A stretch of DNA of 64,000 nucleotides from Acanthacorydalis orientalis. Its lineage: Eukaryota; Arthropoda; Insecta; Megaloptera; Corydalidae. Of the stretch, positions 52,340-64,000 are shown piece after piece; within the stretch, counting starts at the first letter, position 1, and each line of letters opens with the position of its first letter. Location of the stretch: contig CM068314.1 of NCBI GenBank assembly GCA_034766995.1, positions 38,848,208 through 38,912,207 on the forward strand. Direction: 5' to 3'. Made by a program: the position numbers and the translations under genes. The notes under the pieces were generated by a model. That model saw only the letters and a list, made by a program, of their open reading frames with translations, was not told where the DNA came from and did no database searches.

Positions 52340-53450
52340 TGTGCGAATTTTTTTTTTGGAAAAAAATAAGAAAGTAGAGACATCAGTATTCGAAGTCTTA
52401 ATAACGCTTTCAAATAAGTTAGTACTAGTGGAATGAAAACATGGTAGTGTTGAATTATTCTTGTAGTTTAACCGATCTATAGTTTTAATATTTTTATTTT
52501 AATTTCTTGTACGAAATTTTTATTGTATTTGGTACATTAGTCAGATTAACAAAACCATAATTACTCAGAAGTAATTCCCATTGACAGTTTACTTTTAACG
52601 AAATTGTTTGAAATAAGACAACACGATAAAACTTTTAAAGTATAAAGTGTTTGCACATGTTTATTTTACTTTTGTGTGTTTCTTTATTGTTTAATTTATT
52701 CTCTACTATTCCGTTGCTATTTTACGGTATCATTATGATTTATTTATATTGTTTTGTTAATGTTTACAGAATTGTTATACCTTTCTTTGGTTTATTTTTT
52801 TTTGTTACCTATGATTATTATAAAACTAAATGTTTAGTATATATATATATATATATACATATGTATATGTATGTATATTTATAATAAAAAAATAATATAT
52901 ATTACGAATGTCAATATAAACGTTAAATGTAGGGTAGCATAAACCTTTTATTTGCAATCATTTACGTTAAATTCTTGAAATTATAACAAAAAAGTATGCT
53001 TATAGTCTGTTTCTCGACTTTAATTAAATCAAGCGACAGCATAATATTTTCGTACAAGTTTTCCCAAACTTTTTATTGACTTATTTCGCTAAATTATATT
53101 CAGTCGATTTATGTGAAGTATAACGTAATGACGTCACTAACTTTTTAACTTAAATTTTGTTTAATATTGTATAGAGTTTTATACACCGAAATAAATAATA
53201 TAAAGCTATTACACAAAATTTAAGATGCTGTATAAAAACGTAATGAATATATCTCATATTTCGAGTAATACAGACGAATGCTTCCTGCGTGAAATATTTG
53301 AAATATTCATAGTAAATTTAAAAAAGAAACTCATGTTACAAAACCGGATTCAACTTCACTAAATTAAAATTTTGAATATACAAGAATGAAACTTTGATGT
53401 GGATGGTCATTTTCATTACAAATTAATTCCCGAATTAAAAGAATAATCAA
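49478..53450. other. AT-rich noncoding DNA
   Basis: Arrays at 49932-49987, 50414-50458, 52303-52336 and 52839-52880. Two isolated CRE octamers TGACGTCA occur at 49715-49722 and 53129-53136. Open frames are short and without domains. Confidence 0.55.
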
Positions 53451-53700
53451 AGCGGTATGTGCGGCCCCGTCGGCCAGGTTCCATATCATCGTCCTATGTC
53501 AGACAAATAATTCATTTCCAATTGCATGCTGGCGTGTCTGGCCGTTCGTTTCAGTGGCGATTTTCGCTTGTGTGAACTCCAGGACTTCACACCCTTGTGT
53601 TTGTTACCCTGCATAGCCACTTTACATGACCGATAACACGACGAGATAACAGCGTTGCTGTATCATCCCACTTTGTGGTTTGTTGCTGTTATAAATGACA
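53451..53700. other. GC-rich island, unidentified
   Basis: About 250 bp with far higher GC than the flanks (GCGGCCCCGTCGGCCAGG near 53460, CTGGCGTGTCTGGCCGTTCG near 53530). No open frame of note, terminal repeat or RNA fold is recognised. An internal exon or an intronic enhancer of the 44-kb gene is possible. Confidence 0.3.
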
Positions 53701-53906
53701 TTTTGTATACCTTTTGAATATTTAGTTTTTTATTAAAATAAATGAAGATGAGAGAATGTAATTTAAATCTCTATATTGTATTCGATGCAAATAAGATGAA
53801 TAGTATCACGAGATTCAATAAAATGATTTTATTTGCATTCATATGGTTCTGAACCAATTAACATTAATGTGAAGGAGTCATTTATATTTTGGTGTATAGA
53901 CACTAC

Positions 53907-53970
<64 letters not shown>

Positions 53971-54821
53971 GCTTACATTTTAGTATAAAATTTAAATTAC
54001 GTAATTTACAGTATGTCAACAAAAACTATTCTTTATGTTTCATATAATTAGTCTTACCTTTGCGGATTTATTTTAAATTTTTTTTCTGTTGACGTATCTA
54101 ATATAAAATTTGTTTTATTTTGTTAAAATTTTCTATGTATTACATGTAAACATATTATTTATTAAATTTGTTAAAATTAATAATTTTAGAATATATACAT
54201 TTTCAAATGTCTAATACATATATGTAATTAAACATTTGATATACTTAACTAATTTTTTGAAATTTCTGTATATGATTCTGCATTTTTTTGTATATTTTAT
54301 TATTTTCCTATTATATTTATTTTAAATTTCTAATAAATTTTATATTTTTTTTTTGTTTTAAAGGATTTATATTCTTTAGTAATAATTTATGTTTATTTTA
54401 GTTATATTTGTCTTTATAAAAAATTAAAAGTATTAACTATGACTTCTATTTATTTTTTTAAAAAAATATTATCTTGAATGAAATATGAAAATAAGTAGGT
54501 AGATGTCCACAAACAATCTGAATAATAAAACCGCGAGTAATGGTACAATAAGTATATTTTAAATCGATTAAACTTTATAGTATAAATTTGTAAGAAACAG
54601 ACAAATGTATGCCGTTCACATAGATATAATTTTTTTTTCATGTTTGTAAAATCTATTTTATCTTCAAATAGTAATGTCAACATTTGCAACAGATTCAACG
54701 TTTCTGGCTCTGTCAACTGAAATGGGACAAATCTTTAATGGTACAAAACAAAATGATTCATTCCCCTTCAAGCAGCGATAGAACAAAGGAACAAAGTTAT
54801 ATATTATACATACATACATAT

Positions 54822-54868
<47 letters not shown>

Positions 54869-55983
54869 CTGAATTTAACAGTAGAATGATGTCTCAAGAT
54901 GTCACACTATATAGTAAAGTACGTAGTTATAAATACTATTCAATGAGAGAACGATTGGATAATAAATTATTAATATCTGTTTCAAATTTCGTATTTATTT
55001 GAAATTAATATTGACAGAGTTTGCTCTTCATTTTAATAACAGATTATATTCGTAAGCATGTATTGTAGTGTATATTTATTTTTACATATTCTTATTTTTC
55101 TTTCTTTATATCTACGAAAAAATATTTCCCAAATATCTAAATTAATTTTTCATTTTTCTACAACCATAAAAATGTTTCAGATCAAAAATATTTCATAATT
55201 TATGATTTATTCTTTTTGATTTATTTCTTAAACGCATTTCGACAGTGATGGAAATATCTTCAAAGCTCTAAGAAATAGAAAAATCAGAATATTCTGCACC
55301 TTAACGCATTAAAGATGATTGCATGGCTATCGAAATACGCGTAAGAGATTTTTACATTATTGAACATTTTTGATCAGAAAAATATTATGGTTTGTGGGGT
55401 GAGATAAAAATTCATTTGTGAAAGTGAATTTAGTTACAGTGCTCAACCTATATTGTATATTGAATTAAAATCTAAGAGTATTTAAATTTTTATAAAGAAT
55501 AGTTTAACATTAAAAGAAATATAGACGACAGCTTAGTAAATTAAAATTAGCAAAAGACAAAGTTTAAAATATATGATTTTTCAGTGAAAAATACTTTTTA
55601 TATTTTTTTCTATTTTAATGTTTTTCCTACAATAGTTAGAAATTAATAAGGCAATTAGTGTTCTTAAGCAATTAGTGAAAAAATGTATGGAGTATGTAAT
55701 GCGTTCCGAGACATAATTTTAATTGGAAGTTTAATAGTGCTTCAGTTTTTAGTTTTATATAAAATAATTACTGTAGAGATGTAAAACATCTCTTGATAAT
55801 GTGAGATATCTCTTAGATTAATATTACTGTGATTTCTCACTTTGTATTTTGAATTTTGTACTTATGAGTTTAATATTATATTGGCATTTTATTTTAACCA
55901 TCAAATTATACTGTAAATTGAAATAAAATATATTATATTCTCTCTTTCTCTCTCTTTATATATATATACATGTATATACGTAT

Positions 55984-56047
<64 letters not shown>

Positions 56048-56878
56048 CAAATAAAGGTTCAATTAATAGATCAAAGAATCCATACCATACTGTATTATTT
56101 TTTGCATTTTTTATCAGATTTTAGTTAACTATTATTAAGTCATATCTGAGTACAGATATTTATATTTTATATAAACAAATCCCTCTTAAAATATAATTAG
56201 GATCTAATCTAGCATGATAAAATATATTTTAGAGCAATAAGTACTTAGATTATTGGAAACAAAATGTAATAAACATCAAATATTAATGTACGTATAATAT
56301 TTATTTATTTATCTATGTATATCAGGAATAGAATTATTTTCTACTAGGATAGTTGTTTTTTAATAAAATGTAATCATCGCATGAGTTTCAAATTCATGAA
56401 ATAATATGCTATAAATATAGCAATTTAAATAAGTAATAAATTTATTTAGAATTATATGATAAAAAAATTTAAAATTGTTGCCTTTATGTGTTTTTATGTG
56501 GTTGACTTGAAAGTTGATTTGTTATAAATTTCTGTACATTCAGAGAACCTAACTTTTAAATAATAAATAAAAAAAATCCATGTAAATATAAATATATATC
56601 TACACAAATTTATCTACTAAGGATGTTTTAAATTAAAAAAAATCGGTCATTCTTTTTCAAAATTTAAATGTTAGAAAAATATGATAATTCGCATTATGCC
56701 TGTTTTTTTTATCTTTGCGAGTTTCGTACACTAATGAGAAAAAGTTATAGACAAAATCTTAATATTTTGGTATGAAAACTTCAAAAAATGCATGAACCGA
56801 TTTTTATGATTCAATGAAGAATTTCGTTTAAAAACTAACTTATTTTTTTTAATGAATTTTAATTTAAAGCAGAACCTT

Positions 56879-56938
<60 letters not shown>

Positions 56939-56950
56939 CACATACATATA
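53701..56950. other. AT-rich noncoding DNA
   Basis: Arrays at 53909-53968, 54812-54867, 55957-56045 (TA, CA, TA) and 56885-56934. No gene is seen. Confidence 0.6.
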
Positions 56951-57230
56951 CAGTGGAGCACCCAGGGGAAGCAAGGGGCTTTGGAACACCCCAAAGGAAA
57001 AGGGAAAAAATATTAAAAACAAAAGCATAGCGAAAAAATGTTCGTATCTACATAGAGATTTATGTAATCACGACTGAAGTAATTCAAGAATTCTGTAACA
57101 AGAACAAAGAAAACTGATTTTATTCTTTAAATAATTTTTATAATCACTTAATGAATTGTATTTAATTCACATTAAAAAGTTTCTATCCGTTCATTTCGCT
57201 TCCACCTAAGATTAAATCTTGAGTGCGCCA

Positions 57231-57233
<3 letters not shown>
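56951..57233. mobile_element. hAT-like MITE (283 bp) between TA arrays
   Basis: The left end is CAGTGGAGCACCCAGGGG; the right end, read inward, is CAGTGGCGCACTCAAGAT. They agree in 12 of the first 14 bases. The flanking octamers are TACATATA and TATATATA, compatible with an 8-bp hAT duplication but ambiguous because both lie in TA-rich repeats. The element has higher GC than its flanks and no coding capacity. It is not related in sequence to the MITE at 30.2 kb. Confidence 0.7.
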
Positions 57234-57318
<85 letters not shown>

Positions 57319-57671
57319 GTGTGTGTGTATAAATAAATCGTTTTAGTAATCATCTTATTTTAAAATTCATATAAAAAATTAGAATTAAAAAATTAATTCT
57401 AAAGTGATTTTAGGATAAAACTTGTATATACATTTACTAAGAAGTTTATTTTAACAAACTGATTAAAGTTCAATATTGTTTTTTATCTACTAACCTTTTT
57501 TGAATTATTTATATTTGTCATGATGTTTAAGAAAGTTTAAAAGTTTTTAATTAATTTTAGTTATATATCAGTTTAAAAGTCGTAATGACTTTATTTATTG
57601 GTGTTTCGTAGTAACATTTTCTTTAAAAAAAGTAATCGAATATGTACGTATATATACATATACATACGTAC

Positions 57672-57739
<68 letters not shown>

Positions 57740-59280
57740 ATGTATGTATGTATTTTTGATAGGAGTGTGCTTTTGATAACTTATATTTTCTTCATGTTTC
57801 TTATCGGTATTCTTTTATTATTATTTTATTTTCTGAATTAAAATTTAGTAATTTCAACGGTTACTTTCTGTTTTATTAGATATGCAAAAATAATATTTAT
57901 TTTTGTAATATTTTTTCGAATATTTACCGTAAAATCATTCTGTCTATGATTATAGTGAGTATTAATTTACTATAAGTGAAAACCACAGTGCGCGAGTTAA
58001 CAGTGAATATTCGAAGGAAACAAAAAAAAAACATGAGGGTGGGAAAAAATGTTTTAATATCATATTGTTCTATTATTTTGTAATGATAATAATAATTGTG
58101 AAACATTTTTTTTTCGAAAAATTTCTATATTTTTATATATTGTTGCTTATTTAGATCAATTGAATTCTTGTGACCAACATTTAATTTACTTGTTATGAAG
58201 AAATTTTAGAGATTAGAGCTAAATGAAAACCATGTAGACAATTTACTGTTAAAATTTTACGTTTCTCTACATTAAATGCTAAAAAAGCAATTATTCATTT
58301 TATGTTTTCCTAGAACTTCTACTTCACATAACATGTACTATAATGAAATGGCACTGACCTTTCTCACTTTGAATCAACATGTATATACAAATAGTACAAC
58401 TACTATGTGTGAATCAGGAATTTCCTGTTAGTTTCCAGGAAAAATGTAACGTTTTTATTTGTTCGCTTCTAGGAAAATCTTTAGTATTCTTGGTAAAAGA
58501 TATAGGGTAAAGTTCACTACATTACGAGATGAGAATTGATTTGTCCGACATTACCAATCGTGTTAAAATTAATTATTGATTTTTTCAGAATATTATTTAA
58601 ATTTAGAACCATTTAACATTTTAATCGGGTTTTTAATATCAATAATTCTGGTATAATAATGTCGTTTAGTAAGTAAACTATTTTTTCTGTAATTAATATG
58701 TTTTTTAGAAAAATATAAAATAGGTTTAATTAAATCAATTTTTTTTATAAATATAATAGCCGAAAGAGTATATATTTGATTGCTTTATTTCATTGATTTT
58801 TCTATTTGGACAAAATACACGTTTTTTGATATTTTAAATGATGTAAAAGTTATTTAAAAAAATAAACTATTATTATGCGTAATTGTGAAGTGTTTTCATT
58901 AAAATGTTACTGTAAAAGTTTATTTTATAAAATATATTTGTACGATTAACGAAAGTGTTTACAAACATTATATATACATCATTTATTTTCAAGTGTTAAT
59001 GGAAGTACTCATTACGTGTAGACATTGATTGTGTATATATATGTATATTTGTAATTAATTGAAACATTTAAAATAAAGGTTACATGTGAAGTAATATAAT
59101 TTTCCGCTTATAAAATAATTTGCATAAATATTCAATTTTATGATATACTTGCATGTATAGAACAATTAAAATGTTACATTGTTTATTAGTTCATTGCACT
59201 TAGCAATTTAAATAAACATACAAACAATTTTTTAACTTAAAAATAGTTTACTGTACAAGTGCAATAGAATAATATGTTTT

Positions 59281-59357
<77 letters not shown>

Positions 59358-60680
59358 ATATATGTGTGTATGTGTGTGAGTGTTACTTAAAAATATATCA
59401 TTTATATCTAATTAAAATCTATTTTTAGATCTATAAAAGATGAAAACACTATAACGGCGATTTAAACCACTAGCAGATCTAAAAGGGAGTATTAGGGGAA
59501 ACAATTTACTTTAAGAATTTTTTGCAATGATTAAATCAGGAACTGATAAAGAATTCATGAATTTCTAACAAGTTTCTGCAAATTAATGTTGAATAATTTA
59601 TTTATATATATGTGTATGTATTTGTGTAATTATTAAATCCATTACCCCTTCTAAGCTTGGATGTTAGATTTGGCTTTTAGTTTAAACTACGTTCAATGTT
59701 TGTTTAATATATGCACAGATATTATTATAGTTATAAATTTCATTTTTCAATTATATTTTAATATACATTATGTATAAGAAGATTTTTTCCTATGATCAAG
59801 TATGACGAAAAAATTCGTGGAATATATTTATTGTGTGAATGTGTTAAGATATTACGATTATGTAAGACTAATGATAACTATAAACTATGTAAACAATAAC
59901 AAAATAAATTAAAATGATATACTAATAAAATTATCTTAAATCAGGTATCTATAGCACAATAATAAAGACATATATATATATATATATGACTATAAATTAA
60001 ATCAAAACTACAATGAATAGAAAATTTAAAACGCGCCAATAAATGCTATCACAAATGTGAACAAATGCTTATTTCAATGAAAATGTAAATAAATGGCCTG
60101 AAAAACGTGATGACATTGAAAATATTACAGATATTGGTAGTCTGCGGTATCATTCTAAATTATATCTTCCAGAACATTGATTGATTAAAACTCTCGATCG
60201 ATTGAAAAACTCAAAAAGCGCTTAGCTTACTTAAAGGTATGATTTCAGGTGAATGGAGATTTGAATTACGATTGAATAATCGGGTCTTCATATTCTAAGT
60301 TTCTTAGTAATAACATTAATTGAAATTATTATCATATGAGTTTTTATTTTGTCTTTATCTATTTTCATATTTTTTAAAGAAAGAATTAGTTTTCTTTTAT
60401 GAAATTATTAAAAAAATAGACCTAATTATAGATAGAACCAACTAGTTATGTTTGTTATGACAAAAAACAAACAACGTTTATACTAACTAATTTAATTAGC
60501 TACTTGGAATATATAATATTATTGATAGTATTTATAATATATTTTTAATGGTTATTGCTGGTTTTTTATAAATATTTAAAGTATGTGTAAAAAATATTAT
60601 TTTGTTTTCAAATTAAATATTTAAATTGAAAATATTCTCCGTTAGTATTTTTAAAAATATTTATTGCTATACATATTTCG

Positions 60681-60753
<73 letters not shown>

Positions 60754-61180
60754 ATATATATATATATATATATGTATATACTGCATCTATTAAAAAAGTA
60801 TACCTACACAACATTAGAGTATGGCCTTTTTGAAACTAGTAATATGAGGTCTAATAGTACTTTTACATTCTGCTACTAAAGAAAACAAAAACATTTGTAT
60901 AGCTTTTATCGCAGAAAAAAAAATTAAAAAATAATAGAACTGTTATGTCGAAGTTGTATATTTGCGATCTAAAATTTTTAATCTTGTTTTCTTATTTTTA
61001 TAAATTCAAATGCTGTATGAAATACGTTCTCAATGTTATCATAACATTTGTAAGAAGAAATGGTAGAAACAAAACAAAATCTCGAAACAGTCAGTCAGCC
61101 ATAAGCAAGATTCATGAATAGAAAACGACTATTTTATCTTCCTGCTTTATGAACCTAGCGGAAGTTTTATATTCATACAT

Positions 61181-61246
<66 letters not shown>

Positions 61247-61391
61247 AAAGCGAGGTGTAATTTTTTGTATATGTTTATATATGTAGAAGTGTCTTATATA
61301 TTTTTATTTAACTTTTTTTTTACACTTAAATAAAATCATTAAATGTAAAAATATAGTATAATATAATATGTGTATATATATATATATATAT

Positions 61392-61427
<36 letters not shown>

Positions 61428-61860
61428 TCACTATGACAGTCTAATCAAGAAAGTAACTACTCCAATTTACATTTTTTTATTATTTTAAAAAATATAAATT
61501 TGGCATTCACAAATTTATAAACTACATAACCATTAAATGACAATTATTATGAATTACTCGTAGACAATATGAGTTTCTTAATATTGAAGTAATTTAAAAA
61601 CGGTAATTGGAAATATAAACTGCGTTATTTGATATTAGATATGATAACGAAGTTATTTAAGGGATAAAAGTATAATATATTTCTAATAAAGTATATATAT
61701 ATATAAATAAATGTATTTTTTTCTTAGTAAAAATATGTACACTAATTGTGTTCTAAATAAAAAAACTTTTTTTTAGTATTTTTATGTAACTATATTAAAT
61801 AAAAAATATTGTTGTGAAGATGATCAATCATTTTTTATTAAAAAGGAAAACGGCAAATAT
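57234..61860. other. AT-rich DNA with many TA/TG arrays
   Basis: Arrays at 57234-57330, 57642-57754, 59285-59381 (TA then TG), 60683-60774 (TA with ATTATA interruptions), 61182-61243 and 61369-61427. No gene is seen. Confidence 0.6.
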
Positions 61861-62290
61861 AAATTGACCGCTAGTAAAGATGGAGCGCTTTTATCAAGGC
61901 ACTAGTAATATGTTTGGAAATATACGTGGATAGTAGACGCTTGTAGAAAACATCTTTAGTATTGTTCTTATCTGCAATCACGTGCCACAAGATTCCGCCC
62001 ACATGGACATATGTTTGTAGCCAGTACTGTGTACATCACTCGCCACAAAACACATCCGCGGAGAATGTAGCAAGTTTCACGATCTCGTATCTCACTTAGT
62101 TCTCGAAGAAGATGTTAAAACAGTGTTTCTCAAAGTAGAATGCCCTCAAGGGACAAAGTAAAAGTTCACATTTAAGGACGATGAACATTTCCAACTTAAT
62201 TGGATAACGCCTGGGAAAAAAATTTCCATATATATTCTTGTGTGGGTGACGACTGGTATCAAATTCTCATAAAATAGGCGGATATCGTCT
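61861..62290. other. GC-richer island, unidentified
   Basis: From about 61870 to 62280 GC is moderately raised (ATCACGTGCCACAAGATTCC near 61980, ACATCCGCGGAGAATG near 62050). There is no convincing frame. It may be a distal regulatory element or an exon of the 44-kb gene. At 62122 the sequence CAGTGTTTCTCAAAGTAG resembles a hAT end, without a partner. Confidence 0.3.
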
Positions 62291-62342
62291 GTAAATGATT
62301 TATTTTGATATAAATATATATATATATATATATATTATGTAT

Positions 62343-62389
<47 letters not shown>

Positions 62390-64000
62390 GTGTACACACA
62401 CATATATACATACATACACATACTACAGAGTACCAATTAACTAAAAGAGGAGTTTTTAAATTTTCGGACTGTCGATTTCTGTTTTATTTTCTTAGGTCTC
62501 CAATTAATCTTATGAAAAATATAATTCAGTCGACTAATGTTTAAACGTTGCGGCTTAAAACCCAACTTGGAAAATGACTTTATTTTGTTTTTATTAATTT
62601 ATTTGTACATGAAAATCAAAATATATTATACCAATTTATTTTAGGCAAATAAGTAACAAATGAAAATATTTTTGCCAGTTTTTCAAATAGTTTAAAAAAA
62701 TATAGATATTTACGTATCATTAGTAGTGGAAAATTATGATTTTGTATGAGAAAACTATCATTTAATTGACCAACTATTTTAAAGTCTGCGAATATTATTT
62801 CTTATTTATTTATATTTAATGTTACAAGTAAATGTGTACCATTCGTAGTTAACGTATTCTAAGCTAAGTTGTAAGTTAAAAACAAACTAGTCGGAAGTTT
62901 TTCCCGCATCTGTGGAGTCTTGTACATCTTATTGAATTATTTCGATCAAATGTATCAAAGTTTGTCTTATTTATTATTATATTATCAAATGGTATGACGT
63001 ATAGAATTTCTTTTTATAAATAAACTATTTGTAGTCGTGTAAGCTTATTTTTTTTCATTTTGGTTCCAAGTCACTGCGTTCAAATATTATTCATCTGAAT
63101 TATAATTTTAATAGAAATACTTTCAAACTTCAAAAAATAAAAAAGAGCACCTTAGTGTATATGCATACGAGTACATACAAATTATACATGAACAGAAGTG
63201 TATGCAGACGTGTATATATTTTATAAATAGACATTTTTAAAATTATACCTTCGTAGAATAATATTTAAAATGTTTTTACATAAATACAAACTCGTTTGAA
63301 AACATGAATAAAAATTAATTTACTATTAAGTTTTTATATATTTCATCTGGAAAAAACATGTTTATTGAAAAATAAAAATGAGCTGTTATTTAAAAGTAAA
63401 TGGAAATAAAATGAAAATTATATTTAAAATAGTATATGGAGATTTGTCTTTGGGTCATAATCGGAAAATCTTTTGCTTCATATTATTTTTACACAAAATT
63501 ATCGACTACTATTTGTTCAATCAACTTATATGAGTATTTTACGCAAAATAAATGCATTCGTTGCGTGTCGGATTTATCTGATACAAATGTTCAAATCTAA
63601 ATTGTCTTTCTAAAACTCGGTTTACTAAAATTACGTTTTTCTTATCTAGACGAATTCAGTGTTCACTGACTCTTCCTATTTTCTTACTGTATTTTCAATT
63701 TTTTAAAAGAAGAATGGCGTTATCAGATACACTGATCATAAGTTGTTATATTCATTGTTAATCATTTCAGTTAGTTAATTATTATTTAAATGAGATCTTG
63801 GAATGTATATTATGACTTACACTTGACGACTTTTTAAGATACAGTCAAATAGTTAAGAGATTTTATAATAGTTAATGTATTTTTATCCTCACGCATTATT
63901 CACGTTTATTTCATATTAGTTAAAAATGAAAGAAACGTGTCTGTTTTAAATATAGACATTTAACTACGTGCATTATGTGAGATAGATATATGAGTCTGTT
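62291..64000. other. AT-rich noncoding DNA to window end
   Basis: One compound TA/CA array at 62315-62425, otherwise nothing recognised. Confidence 0.6.

Noticed and set aside
62122..62160. hAT-like terminal sequence CAGTGTTTCTCAAAGTAG
   Set aside because: No inverted partner and no target duplication could be found; a single end of this kind is too weak to list as an element.

Overview
The window looks like a stretch of an AT-rich insect nuclear genome. It has spliced genes with GT/AG introns, three recognisable animal genes whose proteins are of insect type, relics of insect-type transposons (mariner, hAT, RTE, Helentron-like, possibly pogo/Tigger), and about fifty long (TA)n microsatellites. 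Order and species cannot be fixed from the sequence alone; there is no sign of bacterial or viral DNA.

Host genes lie in one compact island, about 17.7-28.4 kb. From left to right these are an acylphosphatase gene on the plus strand (three exons, 17814-19852), exportin-1/CRM1 on the minus strand (coding 21647-24985, one 950-codon exon plus two short 3' exons), and an FGF-receptor-substrate-2-type docking protein on the minus strand (26065-27372, coding part intronless). The first two converge; the last two run head to tail with about 1.08 kb between coding parts. A CRE-bearing GC-richer patch at 28.2 kb may be a promoter. A second clear promoter and first exon sits at about 43.9-44.7 kb on the plus strand. 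It ends at a good splice donor, and no following exon can be recognised in the remaining 19 kb, so that gene's identity is unknown.

The left 17 kb is transposon-rich: a deleted mori-like mariner (3832-4382), a deleted mariner with both terminal repeats (6298-7219), a nearly intact RTE-clade LINE with a 995-residue endonuclease/reverse transcriptase (8707-11891), a partial hAT-like MITE (16113-16335) and a mariner 3' end (16833-17115). To the right are a DUF7869-like relic (29.1-29.5 kb), a complete hAT-like MITE (30179-30487), a Helentron-like endonuclease relic bounded by a 16-bp inverted repeat (31515-32393), a roughly 320-bp inverted repeat pair (33.63 and 35.73 kb), pogo/Tigger-like ends (39158 and 41405-41850), a short 3' fragment of the same LINE family (49395-49477) and another hAT-like MITE (56951-57233). 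Most of these abut or sit inside (TA)n arrays.

The rest is AT-rich sequence in which I see only microsatellites, plus a few unexplained GC-richer islands (34.4, 37.5, 53.5 and 62.0 kb). The observations I would look at first are a near-identical 27/30-base motif shared by the 28.2-kb and 44.0-kb promoter-like islands, the association of transposons with TA arrays, and the acylphosphatase that has threonine where the catalytic arginine is expected.
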